Positions 40,291 to 50,389 of a DNA stretch of 64,000 nucleotides are shown here, piece by piece; position 1 is the stretch's first letter, and each line of letters begins with the position of its first letter. Under the pieces are notes generated by a model. The model worked only from the letters and a program-made list of their open reading frames with translations, did no database searches and was not told the DNA's origin. The DNA is from Candidatus Pantoea haifensis (lineage in GTDB: Bacteria; Pseudomonadota; Gammaproteobacteria; Enterobacterales; Enterobacteriaceae). Made by a program: the position numbers and the translations under genes. The stretch covers positions 1,798,001 to 1,862,000 of the forward strand of contig JAGTWN010000004.1 of NCBI GenBank assembly GCA_018842655.1, written 5' to 3'.

Positions 40291-41501
40291 TCAGGGCTGC
40301 TGCTGATTGATCTCTACAGCCATGTGCTGATGACCATCCCAGGGCGTGACTGCGCTCAGACCAAACCAGTCACCCGATTGCGGACTGGCACTGCCGTCAC
40401 GGGAAATTCGCACCCGGACCTGCACCTGATGCTGCGCCGAAAGCAGGCGATCTTGCATCATGGCATTGCTGTCATCCAGCGTCAGCGATAACGGAAAGCG
40501 GCTTAGCGGCATACGCTTAACAGCCACAGGCACCGGTGAAACACCGTCAGAAACAGAAATATACATGACTCCGCCTTGCGGTAACATTTTTCTGCCTGTG
40601 GAGACAAACTGATTGTCACTGCCAGCTGACTATTTTGCTGTCCTGCATCCGTTTTTGCTTGTTCAATACTGCGCGCAATCATCTGACGACGATGATCGTC
40701 AGCCGGTAACAATGCCAGCATGGTTTGCCAGGCACCGATAGCCTGATCATACTGCTGCTGTTCAAATGCATTAAAGGCCAGCAGGCTCAGGGTGCGCACA
40801 TTGCTGTGATCCTCTTTCAACAGATCGCGCAGGATCAGGCTCGCCTGGCGGTTATCCTGCGGATCGCTGGAACGGGTTAACACCTCGGCATAATCCTGTT
40901 TTAACGCAAGATTATGTGGCGCTAACTGGAGTGCATGCCCGAACGCCTGGCTGGCGGTGGTGGCATTATTTAATACCATGCCGAGACGGCCCAGCATTGC
41001 CCAGTCATTTAAATTATTGGGTTCTGACTGTAGCGCGGTGCGCAGCCCCAGTTGCAGACGCGCCAGCTCTTCCATGCTTAACGGTTTCGCCTGTGGATCC
41101 ATGACGCGCGCGCGCAGGGCGGGATAATCATGTTGCACCTGCATCCATCCACTCATCTGCACCAGCCCGCCGGTTTTCAGATAAGTGCCAAGCGACACCG
41201 CCAGCAGTAAAAACACGCCGGGCAACAGCACCCAACGGCTGCTGCTGTGGGACCGGGCTGCACCGTTTGGCGGAATATCGTTCAATAAGGTTTGCTGTAA
41301 CTCACGCTCCATAACGGGCCGCTCAGCGACAACACCTTGCGCTTCATCCTGCGCCAGTTCATTCAGACGTTGCTGATAAAACGCCTTATTCAGCCGATCG
41401 CGATCGCCATCGCTGGCCTGACGTTGACGCCATCCGGCGCAGACAAACAACGCACACGCTGCCAGCAGCAATGCTAAAAGGGTAAACCAAAATGCACTCA
41501 T
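40291..41501 (-). CDS. ccmI: Cytochrome c maturation protein CcmI (frame interrupted)
   Basis: Inner-membrane apocytochrome c chaperone; two N-terminal membrane spans and a TPR region (LNDWAMLGRLGMVLNNATTASQAF). In E. coli this region is fused to CcmH; here it is a separate gene whose ATG overlaps the ccmH stop by 4 nt. The frame breaks near 40590 after PQAEK. One extra A restores PQAEKMLPQGGVMYISVSDG and the periplasmic C-terminal domain to 40291, 403 aa. It is the last gene of the operon; 40129-40290 shows no gene. Confidence 0.88.
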
Positions 41502-41956
41502 TGCGGCTTCCTGTCTGACTTCAGTATCGCGTCAAGTCGCTGTTGTTCGCTGCTGTCCAGTTCACTGCGCGTTTTACGCTGACGACTGCGCAAGATGATG
41601 ATCAGTCCGCCCAGCAGCACGAATAACGCAGGCCCGGCCCAGAGAATAATGGTCGACGGTGTGACAGGCGGTTCGTAGGTCACGAAGTTGCCGTAACGCG
41701 CTACCATATAATCAATAATTTGCTGGCGATTTTGCCCCTGTTTCATCAGTTCATACACTTTCATGCGCATGTCTGCCGCAATCATGGCGTTTGAATCAGC
41801 GATACTGTTGTTCTGGCATTTCGGACAGCGTAGCGAGGCGGTTAAGTTGCGATACTGCTCTTCCTGCGCCACTGAATCGAATTGGTAGGTATCGATCGCG
41901 GCCCACAGGCTAACGCTAAACAGCATGCCGCAAATCAGGAGAAGAAAAGATTTCAC
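41498..41956 (-). CDS. ccmH: Cytochrome c maturation protein CcmH
   Basis: Thiol-disulfide protein that reduces the CXXCH cysteines of apocytochrome c. The 152 aa have a signal segment (MKSFLLLICGMLFSVSLWAA), the redox motif Cys44-Pro-Lys-Cys47 in LRCPKCQNNSI, and a membrane anchor (about residues 104-123). It overlaps ccmG and ccmI by 4 nt each, so translation is coupled. Confidence 0.95.
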   Translation of the reverse strand: MKSFLLLICGMLFSVSLWAAIDTYQFDSVAQEEQYRNLTASLRCPKCQNNSIADSNAMIAADMRMKVYELMKQGQNRQQIIDYMVARYGNFVTYEPPVTPSTIILWAGPALFVLLGGLIIILRSRQRKTRSELDSSEQQRLDAILKSDRKPQ

Positions 41957-42510
41957 GCGCCCGCCTCCTTACTGTATTTGATCCACAGTGGCTTCACTTC
42001 CTGCAACCAGACGCGATCGTTCATATCACCGGCATGGCGATAACGAATGATGCCTTTACCGTCAATCAGGAAAGTTTCGGGTGCGCCATACACGCCAAGA
42101 TCGAGCCCCAGCATGCCGTTGCCGTCATAGAGACTGAGCGCATAAGGGTTGCCGAGCGTATTAAGCCACGTCACGGCTTTACTGCGGTCATCTTTATAAT
42201 TCAGTCCAACCACACGGATACCCTGCTCCGCCAGCGTATTCAGATATTGATGTTCTGCGCGGCAGGTCGGACACCAGGTCGCCCAGACATTTAACAGAAT
42301 CGGCTTACCGTCTGTCAGCACCCGCTGATCGTAGATTTTGCCTGGTTGATCCAGGGCTTCGAGCTTAAACAGCGGCACTGGCTTGCCGATCAGCGCCGAT
42401 TCGAGCCGGGTTGGATCGTCGCCCTGTGCATTTCGCGACAGTTGCCATAACAGCGCAGCTGCCAGCAGCAAAAACAGCACGAGTGGAATAAACAGGATTT
42501 TTTTATTCAT
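41953..42510 (-). CDS. ccmG: Thiol:disulfide interchange protein CcmG (DsbE)
   Basis: Membrane-anchored periplasmic thioredoxin that supplies electrons for cytochrome c maturation. I start at ATG 42510 ([20 protein letters not shown]), giving 185 aa as in E. coli; a longer open frame runs back through ccmF but is not conserved. The active site is WATWCPTCR with Cys80 and Cys83. The start overlaps the end of ccmF by 8 nt. Confidence 0.96.
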   Translation of the reverse strand: MNKKILFIPLVLFLLLAAALLWQLSRNAQGDDPTRLESALIGKPVPLFKLEALDQPGKIYDQRVLTDGKPILLNVWATWCPTCRAEHQYLNTLAEQGIRVVGLNYKDDRSKAVTWLNTLGNPYALSLYDGNGMLGLDLGVYGAPETFLIDGKGIIRYRHAGDMNDRVWLQEVKPLWIKYSKEAGA

Positions 42511-44463
42511 GCCAGTTCCTCGCGTTGGGCTTTTTACGCGAGCGATAGCGTGGATCAAACAAGCAGAACAGGCCGCCCACCGCCATAAAGATGCCGCCAA
42601 ACCAGATCCAACGTACAAAAGGTTTGTAATAGATACGCACCGCCCACGAACCGTCATCCAGCTGTTCGCCCAGTGCTGCATAAAGATCGCGCGTGAAGCC
42701 GCCATCAATCGCCGCTTCAGTCATCATGGTACGTGCCGCGGTGTAAAACCGTTTTTCTGCCTGCAATACAGCTTCAGGCTTACCGTTGCGCGAGACATCA
42801 ATAATGCCAACGCCGCCGCTATAGTTCGGGCCTTGCAGATTTTGCACGTCGCGGAACACAAAGTGATAGTTGTGAATATCAACGCTGTCACCCGCTTTCA
42901 TGCGCACATCACGCTCAACGCTGTATTGCGTACTGAACGCGATACCGATCACTGTCACACCAACACCAAGATGGCCGAGCACCATGCCCCAGTGGCTGCG
43001 CGACAGGTGGCGCAAACCGCTGAAGAAAGCGTGACGGTGCGTGGCCCGTTCATGCAGCTCCATCAATGTCAGAACAATAATCCATACTGACATCAGCAGA
43101 CCAACAACCGTCATCGCTTCGATACGATCCTGTAGCCAGAATGGCATAACGATGGAACAGGCCAGGGTGACGATGAGCGCCAGTGCCAGACGTTTCGCCA
43201 GCTTCTGTGGTTCATCGCGTCGCCAGCGCACTAGCGGCCCAATGCCCAGCATTAGCGCAAACGGCGCCATCAGCCAGCTAAACATCGTATTGAAAAACGG
43301 TTCGCCGACGGAAATGCTGCCCAGACCGAGCTGCTTATGCACTAGCGGCAACAGCGTACCTAACAGCACCACTAACATCGCCGCAATCAGCAAGACGTTA
43401 TTGCCTAACAGAAAAGATTCCCGTGACCAGGCTTCGTTCTGTACACGGCTGCGCACCTGTCCGCCTTTTACGGCGTAGAGCAGCAGCGAGCTGCCAATAA
43501 CGATCACCAGGAAGGCGAGGATGAACATGCCGCGCGCCGGATCGGAAGCAAACGAGTGAACCGACACCAGCACACCCGATCGCACCAAAAATGTGCCCAG
43601 CAGGCTGAGAGAAAAGGCGGTGATCGCCAGCAGTACCGTCCAGGCTTTAAAGGTGCCGCGTTTTTCCGTCACCGCCAGTGAATGCATTAAGGCCGTACCC
43701 GCCAGCCACGGCATAAACGAAGCGTTTTCTACCGGGTCCCAGAACCACCAGCCGCCCCAGCCAAGTTCGTAATAAGCCCATGCCGAGCCGAGCACGATAC
43801 CGATGGTCAGAAATACCCAGGCTGCGGTGGTCCACGGACGTGACCAGCGCGCCCAGGCAGTGTCTAACCGTCCTGCCATCAGTGAGGCAATGGCAAAGGC
43901 AAAGGCTACTGAGAAGCCTACATAACCCATGTAAAGCAGCGGCGGATGGAAGATCAGGCCGATATCCTGCAGCATCGGATTGAGGTCACGACCATCAATC
44001 GGAAAATCGGGCAAGGTGCGGGTAAAGGGATTTGACGTCAGGATAATAAACAACAAAAAACCAAAGTTAATCATCCCCATCACGGCTAATACGCGCGCCA
44101 GGGCATCCTGTGGCATACCGCGGCTAAACAGGGCAACGGCTAACGTCCAGGTGCTGAGCAGCAACACCCAGAGTAGCAGCGATCCCTCATGCGCCCCCAG
44201 GTTGCCGCGATGCGGTAATAAACCGGCAGCAGCGAGTTAGAATTCGTTGCCACGTAACCGACGGTGAAATCGTTAACGACAAAGGCGTAAACCAGCGCCA
44301 TAAACGCAGCCGCGATACAGGCAAATAATCCGTAAGAGAGCGGACGCGCCAGCGCCATTAACCGGCCATCCTGGCGTAATGCGCCCCACAGCGGGTAGAG
44401 ACTCAGCAGCAGCGACATTGCCAACCCCAGGCAGAGCAGAAAACTTCCAATCTCTGGCATCAT
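42503..44463 (-). CDS. ccmF: Haem lyase subunit CcmF (frame interrupted)
   Basis: Large membrane protein that attaches haem to apocytochrome c. ATG 44463 ([20 protein letters not shown]) overlaps the ccmE stop. The frame breaks near 44196; one extra G gives [20 protein letters not shown] and the rest, 653 aa (E. coli 647). The WWD haem-handling motif is [20 protein letters not shown], and about fifteen hydrophobic segments are visible. Confidence 0.94.
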
Positions 44464-44945
44464 GACTGTTTATCCGGTTGTTGATACATCGACTGCGGAC
44501 CGTTGTGATTCTTCTTCATCGCGTTTTCGATTTCGGGCGGCGTATATTTTTCATCATGCTTCGCCAGAACTTCTTTGGCATTAACCAGGTTGCCCTTTTC
44601 CAGCACGCCCTGCGCCACCACGCCCTGCCCCTCACGGAACAGATCTGGCAGGATCCCTTCAAAGCTGACGCTGACCACGCCGTTGGCGTCGAAGAGTTTA
44701 AACGAGACGGCGAGCGTTTTTGCATCACGCTTAACGCTGCCTGGCATCACCATGCCGCCAACGCGCAGGCGCTGGCCGGGTTCCGGCTTCTGATGCGTCT
44801 CGCCTTTGCCGTAAAGAATTTCGCTCGGGGTATAAAACAGGTCGATGTTTGAACGCAGCGCATACATCACCAGTGCGGTGGCAACGCCAAGCCCGACAAG
44901 AACCGCCATCACAACAATCAGGCGGTTACGACGACGAATATTCAC
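44460..44945 (-). CDS. ccmE: Haem chaperone CcmE
   Basis: Binds haem covalently in the periplasm and delivers it to CcmF. The 161-aa protein has one N-terminal span (about residues 8-29), an OB-fold, and the covalent haem site His130 in [12 protein letters not shown] with Tyr134. It overlaps ccmD by 4 nt. Confidence 0.97.
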   Translation of the reverse strand: MNIRRRNRLIVVMAVLVGLGVATALVMYALRSNIDLFYTPSEILYGKGETHQKPEPGQRLRVGGMVMPGSVKRDAKTLAVSFKLFDANGVVSVSFEGILPDLFREGQGVVAQGVLEKGNLVNAKEVLAKHDEKYTPPEIENAMKKNHNGPQSMYQQPDKQS

Positions 44946-45175
44946 ATCACTTCTCCTGCCGCTTCACCGGCGGCTTTTTTGCTCTGTGCCGCACGGATAC
45001 GGCGCTCCCTGGACTGACGCTGGCGAATTTCTGCCAGCAAACGGCGACGTAACAGCAGCGTATGCAACACTAAACCGCCTAAGGGAATGACGGTGAAGGC
45101 AACAGACAGCCAGACGTAAAAGGCATAGCCGCCCATTGCGAAGAAGTCGTGCCATGAGGCAAAAGCAGGGATCAT
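44942..45175 (-). CDS. ccmD: Haem exporter subunit CcmD
   Basis: Small membrane protein of the CcmABCD complex that helps release holo-CcmE. The 77 aa begin [20 protein letters not shown] with one span and a long basic cytoplasmic helix; E. coli CcmD is 69 aa. It overlaps ccmC and ccmE by 4 nt. Confidence 0.95.
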   Translation of the reverse strand: MIPAFASWHDFFAMGGYAFYVWLSVAFTVIPLGGLVLHTLLLRRRLLAEIRQRQSRERRIRAAQSKKAAGEAAGEVM

Positions 45176-45912
45176 GCGTTGCGTCCTCCGTTTGCAACAC
45201 CGACCGCCCAGGGACGATGGCGTTCGGTTAGCAAAATCAGGTTACGCAAACGCATCAGCGTTAAAGTGGCGAACACCAGCAGATAACCGATAATGGCCCA
45301 ACGCAACGGCGTGCGCATCGCAGGGGCAATAGCCTGCTGGAGCATGCCCGATGAACCCTGATGCAGCGTGTTCCACCATTGCACAGAGAAATGAATAATC
45401 GGCAGGTTAACCACACCGACCAGAATCAGAATGCCGGCTGCACGTCCGGCGGTACGGCGATCGTCAAAAGCGTGATAGAGCGCAATCACCCCCATATACA
45501 GAAACAGCAGCACCAGTTCAGAGGTGAGACGAGCATCCCAAATCCACCAGGTTCCCCACATCGGTTTTCCCCAGGCGGAGCCGGTCACCAGGGCAATAAA
45601 AGTGAAAACCGCCCCAACCGGTGCCATCGCCGCTGAAACTAAATCAGCCATTTTCATCTGCCACACCAAACCGATAAAAGCGGCGATAGCCATTGAGGCA
45701 TAAACCCCCATTGACCACATGGCGGCCGGAACATGGATATACATGATGCGGAAACTGTTGCCCTGCTGATAATCTGCCGGTGCATATCCGAATCCCCAAA
45801 CCCAACCGAGCAGCAGTGTGGCTATTGCCGCCACGGCAAACCAGGGTATTAAGCGCCCGCATAACTGATACAGCCGCTCGGGCTTAGCCAGCTGATGTAA
45901 CCATTTCCACAT
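45172..45912 (-). CDS. ccmC: Haem exporter permease CcmC
   Basis: Loads haem onto CcmE. I choose ATG 45912 (MWKWLHQLAKPERLYQLCGR), matching E. coli, over a TTG six bases earlier; this gives 246 aa. Six helices and the tryptophan-rich WGKPMWGTWWIWDARLTSEL motif are evident. Confidence 0.96.
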   Translation of the reverse strand: MWKWLHQLAKPERLYQLCGRLIPWFAVAAIATLLLGWVWGFGYAPADYQQGNSFRIMYIHVPAAMWSMGVYASMAIAAFIGLVWQMKMADLVSAAMAPVGAVFTFIALVTGSAWGKPMWGTWWIWDARLTSELVLLFLYMGVIALYHAFDDRRTAGRAAGILILVGVVNLPIIHFSVQWWNTLHQGSSGMLQQAIAPAMRTPLRWAIIGYLLVFATLTLMRLRNLILLTERHRPWAVGVANGGRNA

Positions 45913-45970
45913 GATCAATTGCTCATATTAAAGATAAATGTGTTATCGACACGTCTTAAGCGTGTGCGAT

Positions 45971-46629
45971 TTAATGCAGCGTAATGCGCAATGCAGCAGC
46001 AGTAGCAAACGGTGCCAGCGTGGCGCTTGCCACCAGCATGGCCCCGAGGATCGCCAGGTAGCCGCTAATCGGTAATCCCTGCCCTGCCGCATCAATCGCG
46101 GCGCTGGCAAAAATCAGTACCGGAATCGCCAGCGGTAACACCAACAGGCTGAGCAATACGCCTCCGCGACGTAATCCCACCGTCAGTCCCACACCGATCG
46201 CACCAAGAAAACTGAGGGTTGGTGTGCCAAGAAGCAGGGTTAACGCCATGGCAGACCAGCCTTCAAAATCGAGTGATAACAGCAGCGCCGCCAGCGGAGA
46301 CAGCACGATTAACGGCAGACCGGTTACCAGCCAATGCGCAATCACTTTGCCGATCACCGTCAGCGGTAACGGCGTCGGTAGCAGCAGGAGCTGTTCCAGC
46401 GATCCATCTGTAAAGTCGTCGCGGAAGAGTCGCTCCAGGGCCAAAGAGAGGCCAGCAGAGCCGCAACCCAGGCCACGCCCGGCGCGATTCGCGCCAGCTG
46501 CTGCGGATCGGGACCGATGCCCAACGGAAACAGCGTAATAACAATGAGGAAGAACCACAGCGGATTAATCACTTCTGCGCCGCTGCGAAAGGCAATGCGC
46601 AGCTCGCGCTGAATCAAACGGATCAACAT
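45971..46629 (-). CDS. ccmB: Haem exporter permease CcmB (frame interrupted)
   Basis: Membrane subunit of the CcmAB ABC transporter. The N terminus [20 protein letters not shown] starts at 46629, overlapping the ccmA stop. The frame breaks near 46444; one extra T gives LLASLLALERLFRDDFTDGS and 219 aa (E. coli 220). The block LEQLLLLPTPLPLTVIGKVIAHW is conserved in the family. 58 bp separate it from ccmC. Confidence 0.94.
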
Positions 46630-47246
46630 CAGCGCAACTCCGCACCGCTCAAACGAATTTTGCGCACCCGCGCATGGCTCTCGGGTAAATCCTGATGCGT
46701 GGTAAGGATCACTGCACCGCCGTTATCGGCATGTTTGGCGAATTTCATCATTAATTTTTCAACGCCTGCTTTATCAATAGCGGTTAATGGCTCATCCAAA
46801 ATCCACAGCGAAGCACGGCTCAGCCACAATCTTGCCAGTGCCACGCGTCGCTGTTGTCCTGCTGAAAGCTGCGCTACCGGCACCTCTTCATAACCAAGCA
46901 GGTCAACGCTTTCCAGCGCATCAAATATCTGATTGTCATCGCAGCAGTGATGGTAAAAACGCAGATTTTCCAGCGAAGAAAGCACGGCTTTCACACCCGC
47001 CTGGTGGCCCAGATAGAGCATCGCCTGATGCCAGATATCGCGCTGCTGCTGAATGGGCTGCGATTGCCATCGCACCTCGCCCTCGTCAGCCCGGCTTAGC
47101 CCTGCCAGCAAACGCAACAGCGAGGTTTTACCTGCGCCATTAGGTCCTTCGATTTGCACAATATCGCCCGCCGCCACGCTGAACGTGAGCCCATGAAAAA
47201 GGGTGCGCTCATCGCGAACACAAGAAAGATTAATCACTTCCAACAT
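46629..47246 (-). CDS. ccmA: Haem exporter ATP-binding protein CcmA
   Basis: ATPase of the CcmAB complex, driving release of haem-loaded CcmE. The 205 aa have Walker [15 protein letters not shown], signature [15 protein letters not shown] and Walker [12 protein letters not shown]. It is the first gene of the nine-gene operon; its promoter must lie in 47247-47488, where I could not fix the hexamers. Confidence 0.97.
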   Translation of the reverse strand: MLEVINLSCVRDERTLFHGLTFSVAAGDIVQIEGPNGAGKTSLLRLLAGLSRADEGEVRWQSQPIQQQRDIWHQAMLYLGHQAGVKAVLSSLENLRFYHHCCDDNQIFDALESVDLLGYEEVPVAQLSAGQQRRVALARLWLSRASLWILDEPLTAIDKAGVEKLMMKFAKHADNGGAVILTTHQDLPESHARVRKIRLSGAELR

Positions 47247-47488
47247 GAAGGGGGAATCGCACTAAATAAATGAGGCCGGGATAATACCACAATGAAGCAG
47301 TGGGCCGAAGTCTGAGCAGCGCGCCTGACTTACCTCAAAGGGCGTATTCGTGCGCATCAGATCAACAATTGCGCAAAAAAGGAACAGGGTTAAGATATTG
47401 TTACTCTTATACGCAAATATGGTTACATTTTGCCGAGATGAAAACCGACTACGCTTATAACGCAACAGCATTGTCACCAGGAGAAAAT

Positions 47489-48418
47489 ATGAAGGGTTCA
47501 TCAGGCATTAATCAGGGCCACAATGATGTGGACAGCGACGAAAAAGAAGAGGGTACGGACATTGAAGTAGATGAAGAAGCCCTTCCCTCGCGTGCGGCCG
47601 CGATTCATGAAGAGATCCGTCAGGATGGCGAGAAAGAGCTGGAGCGCGACGCGATGGCCCTGTTGTGGTCGGCGCTTGCCGCTGGGCTGTCAATGGGCGC
47701 TTCGCTGATGGCAAAAGGGATTTTTCAGGTTCACCTTGTTGGCGTACCCGGCGCATTTTTGCTGGAGAATCTGGGTTACACCTTTGGTTTCGTCATTGTC
47801 ATTATGGCGCGCCAACAGCTCTTTACTGAGAACACCGTGACCGCCGTCTTGCCGGTAATGCATAAACCCACGCTGAGTAATGCAAGTTTGCTGCTGCGAT
47901 TGTGGGGCGTTGTGCTGCTCGGTAACCTGATCGGCACCGCATTAGCCGCGCTGGCTTTTGCAGAAATGCCAATCTTTGACGACGCAACGCGCCAGGCCTT
48001 TACCGCCATCAGCCAAAAAGTAATGGAAAAAACGCCAGGCGAGATGTTTGCTAATGCAGTTATTTCCGGCTGGATCATCGCCACTATGGTGTGGATGTTC
48101 CCCTATGCTGGCTCGGCTAAGCTGTTTGTTATCATCATGATGACCTGGCTGGTGGCGCTCGGCGATCTGGCGCATATCGTGGTCGGCTCCGTTGAAACGC
48201 TTTATTTGGTCTTCAGCGGCGCTATCCCCTGGCAGGAGTTTTTCTGGCCTTTCGCGCTGCCGACTCTGTTGGGCAACATTACCGGTGGCACGCTGATATT
48301 TGCGTTGATCAGTCATGCACAGATTCGCAATGATATGAGCGAAGCGGCAACCGCCAAGGCCAAAGCTGAGCAGAAGAAAGCAGAGAAAAAGCGTCAGAAA
48401 GAGCAGCAGGAAAGCTAA
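47489..48418 (+). CDS. yfdC: Formate/nitrite transporter family protein YfdC
   Basis: Pentameric FNT-family membrane channel; substrate not established. ATG 47489 follows AGGAGA and gives MKGSSGINQGHNDVDSDEKE. A charged cytoplasmic N terminus of about 60 residues precedes six spans. The family blocks AGLSMGASLMAKGIFQVHL, ENLGYTFGFVIVIMARQQLFTENTVT and SGWIIATMVWMFP are present. The product is 309 aa (E. coli 310) and has a lysine-rich C-terminal tail. It lies next to argW as in E. coli. Confidence 0.95.
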   Translation: MKGSSGINQGHNDVDSDEKEEGTDIEVDEEALPSRAAAIHEEIRQDGEKELERDAMALLWSALAAGLSMGASLMAKGIFQVHLVGVPGAFLLENLGYTFGFVIVIMARQQLFTENTVTAVLPVMHKPTLSNASLLLRLWGVVLLGNLIGTALAALAFAEMPIFDDATRQAFTAISQKVMEKTPGEMFANAVISGWIIATMVWMFPYAGSAKLFVIIMMTWLVALGDLAHIVVGSVETLYLVFSGAIPWQEFFWPFALPTLLGNITGGTLIFALISHAQIRNDMSEAATAKAKAEQKKAEKKRQKEQQES

Positions 48419-48453
48419 ACTGTTGACATAATAAGCAAACGCACGGCGGCAGG

Positions 48454-48482
48454 GTTAAATTGGCGTATAACTGCGCTATACT
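48454..48482 (+). promoter_or_regulatory. tRNA-Arg(CCT) promoter
   Basis: GTTAAA, a 17-bp spacer and TATACT, followed by a GC-rich discriminator (GCGCGCC) typical of stringently controlled stable-RNA promoters. The mature tRNA begins 10 bp after the -10 hexamer. Confidence 0.65.
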
Positions 48483-48492
48483 GCGCGCCGAC

Positions 48493-48567
48493 GTCCCCTT
48501 AGTTAAATGGATATAACGAGCCCCTCCTAAGGGCTAGTTGCAGGTTCGATTCCTGCAGGGGACGCCA
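48493..48567 (+). tRNA. argW: tRNA-Arg (anticodon CCT)
   Basis: 75 nt including the encoded CCA end. The acceptor arm GTCCCCT pairs with AGGGGAC. The anticodon CCT lies at 48526-48528 in loop CTCCTAA, and the T-arm contains GGTTCGATTCC. It is nearly identical to E. coli argW, which also adjoins yfdC and is a known integration site for phages and islands. Here T6SS genes begin just beyond it. Confidence 0.97.
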
Positions 48568-48859
48568 TATCTCTCCTTGCACCTGTCATCCCCCTTATAA
48601 TCAGCAACAGTGCCACACTGTTGACCTTTGTCATATACCCACTCTCATATGGCGGCGGCAACATCATCACACGTCAGGAGTACATTATCCGCCGCGTTGC
48701 TCCAGAGATGATATTCAGCACAACCTGTCTGACATTTTGCCATGCCACTCACTGATGATCGGATAAGTTCCGGATGTTTCCCTGTTTTCGCGACAACGCC
48801 GTTCCGTAGCCACGGTTCATGCAGTTTTGCTCTTTCTGTTATCTGCTTTATCCCTTGCT
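48568..48859. other. Gap between argW and the T6SS genes
   Basis: No recognisable gene, integrase or transposase in these 292 bp. The only open frame I noted is a 32-codon minus-strand one at 48645-48743 (see findings). It is the expected place for an island boundary, but I see no duplicated tRNA end inside the window. Confidence 0.5.
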
Positions 48860-50284
48860 TTATTCATTTGGGATCCCGGTTCTATCAGTGATACGTTGCA
48901 TTTCATGCTGGGTCAGTAACGCATACCGGGCGATTAGCTGCTTTAGGTGCATCTTCAGTTGAGCCTGTGCGGCTGCAGGCAGAGGCTGTTCAGGCGGTAC
49001 CAGCGACAAGACCCGCAATTGCTCATCAGTGGGTACTGAACGGTTAAATGACTCGATGGCGGAAAATACCGCGGTTTTCAGTTCGCTGACCGTCATGTAT
49101 TTCCCTTTCTGTTCATCCAGTCCGTTCAGCCGGTTACTCAGTTGCTTTAACTTAGTCATCCCCTGATGCCAGCCGTCCATCGCCTCAAGCGGTAGGGCTG
49201 AGGCATTAAGCTGCCTTTGCCACTCCAGCACCAGTGTGGTTGTCTGCTCCGGCCATAACGACTGGGCCTGTTCTGTGAGTTTTCGGCTGTAAGTAATATT
49301 CCAGTCAGGAGGCAATTTATTGAGTCGGGCAAGCTGCTGCTGTGTTTGTGTGGTCCCCGTTTGGGGTAAGGAAGATTGCTGACGCAACATATCCAGTTGT
49401 TCAGGCGTGAGAGGTGCAGGCAAGGGTGCCAGTGAGGCGACAAGCTGAGTCTGTAGCGGGTCAGGCCGGTGAACATAGTGCCAGCTCCCTACTGCGACTG
49501 TGCTTATCACCAGCATGGTACACATCCCGGCAATGAAGAATTTCCACTTTTTTACCGGATCGGGCATTGCCGACAGCACCTCCACCTTCGGCTGCTGTTC
49601 TGGCTGAGCAACGTACACCCACTTTACTGCGCTGTCTGGCGCTCGGGTATCTTCTGTCAGACGACCAACATGGCAGCCTGTTGATATTCCCGCTCCATTC
49701 ATCACGGTGGAAGAAAATACGATACCAGACTGAATGGCTGGCCCGGTGCTGGCTGTGTCATCGCTGTTTTCCAGCCGCACAGCACAGTTGTGCATCAGGA
49801 TGCGCAAGATATCAAACTGGCTCAGGTGTTTAAGCTCCAGGCGCTGTAGCACCGCCCCAATGTTGTTAAGCAGTTGCTCTGCCCGATACAGCTGACCGAG
49901 GTCACTGTAATTCAGCGGGAGCGAGCGCATTCGTTGCTGCAATCGCTGGCTCAGAGTACTGAGAATTTCCATGCGGGCATGCACAGGCTGCGGCCACAGC
50001 GCGCCCCACTGATGGCTTATCAGCGCCTCCAGTATCGCCAGTCCTTCATTCAGGCCGCACAATCCGGCCAGTTGCGCACGGGCAAGCGTATACCAGGCCG
50101 CCGTCTGCAACTCCACACCGTTGTGCTCAAACAGTGAGAGACAGCGTTTTTCCACATAATGCCAGTTCACATCCGGGCGCGCCGGATGCGTCAGTTTACT
50201 CAGTTCATCACGCAGGACAGCATAATCAGGTAGCGTGCGCGGATCGCTACCTGTTTTTATTTTACGGCAGGAAATGTCATTCAT
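48860..50284 (-). CDS. vasL: T6SS ImpA-domain/VasL-type protein (TssA-like)
   Basis: A 474-aa TssA-like protein. The N-terminal ImpA_N region (about residues 12-125, RPDVNWHYVEKRCLSLFEHNG and QWGALWPQPVHARMEILSTL) is followed by a variable linker. One membrane span lies near residues 250-270 (FFIAGMCTMLVISTVAVGSW), then a VasL-type periplasmic domain. Membrane-anchored TssA-like proteins of this layout (VasL/TagA) are known or proposed to cap or hold the distal sheath end. It is the last T6SS gene before argW. A full soluble TssA is encoded separately at 62061-63679. Confidence 0.82.
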   Translation of the reverse strand: MNDISCRKIKTGSDPRTLPDYAVLRDELSKLTHPARPDVNWHYVEKRCLSLFEHNGVELQTAAWYTLARAQLAGLCGLNEGLAILEALISHQWGALWPQPVHARMEILSTLSQRLQQRMRSLPLNYSDLGQLYRAEQLLNNIGAVLQRLELKHLSQFDILRILMHNCAVRLENSDDTASTGPAIQSGIVFSSTVMNGAGISTGCHVGRLTEDTRAPDSAVKWVYVAQPEQQPKVEVLSAMPDPVKKWKFFIAGMCTMLVISTVAVGSWHYVHRPDPLQTQLVASLAPLPAPLTPEQLDMLRQQSSLPQTGTTQTQQQLARLNKLPPDWNITYSRKLTEQAQSLWPEQTTTLVLEWQRQLNASALPLEAMDGWHQGMTKLKQLSNRLNGLDEQKGKYMTVSELKTAVFSAIESFNRSVPTDEQLRVLSLVPPEQPLPAAAQAQLKMHLKQLIARYALLTQHEMQRITDRTGIPNE

Positions 50285-50389
50285 GACCAGTTGTCCATTA
50301 AACGGGATGACGCAGCGCCGGAGGGTGAGTGCTTATGCGGCTTCGCTTTCTGCGTATTTAAGGAGGGACTGATACTGCAATGCTACCGG

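Noticed and set aside
42510-42708. Upstream in-frame extension of ccmG
   Set aside because: It lies within ccmF coding sequence and adds 66 residues not found in CcmG; ATG 42510 gives the exact E. coli length.
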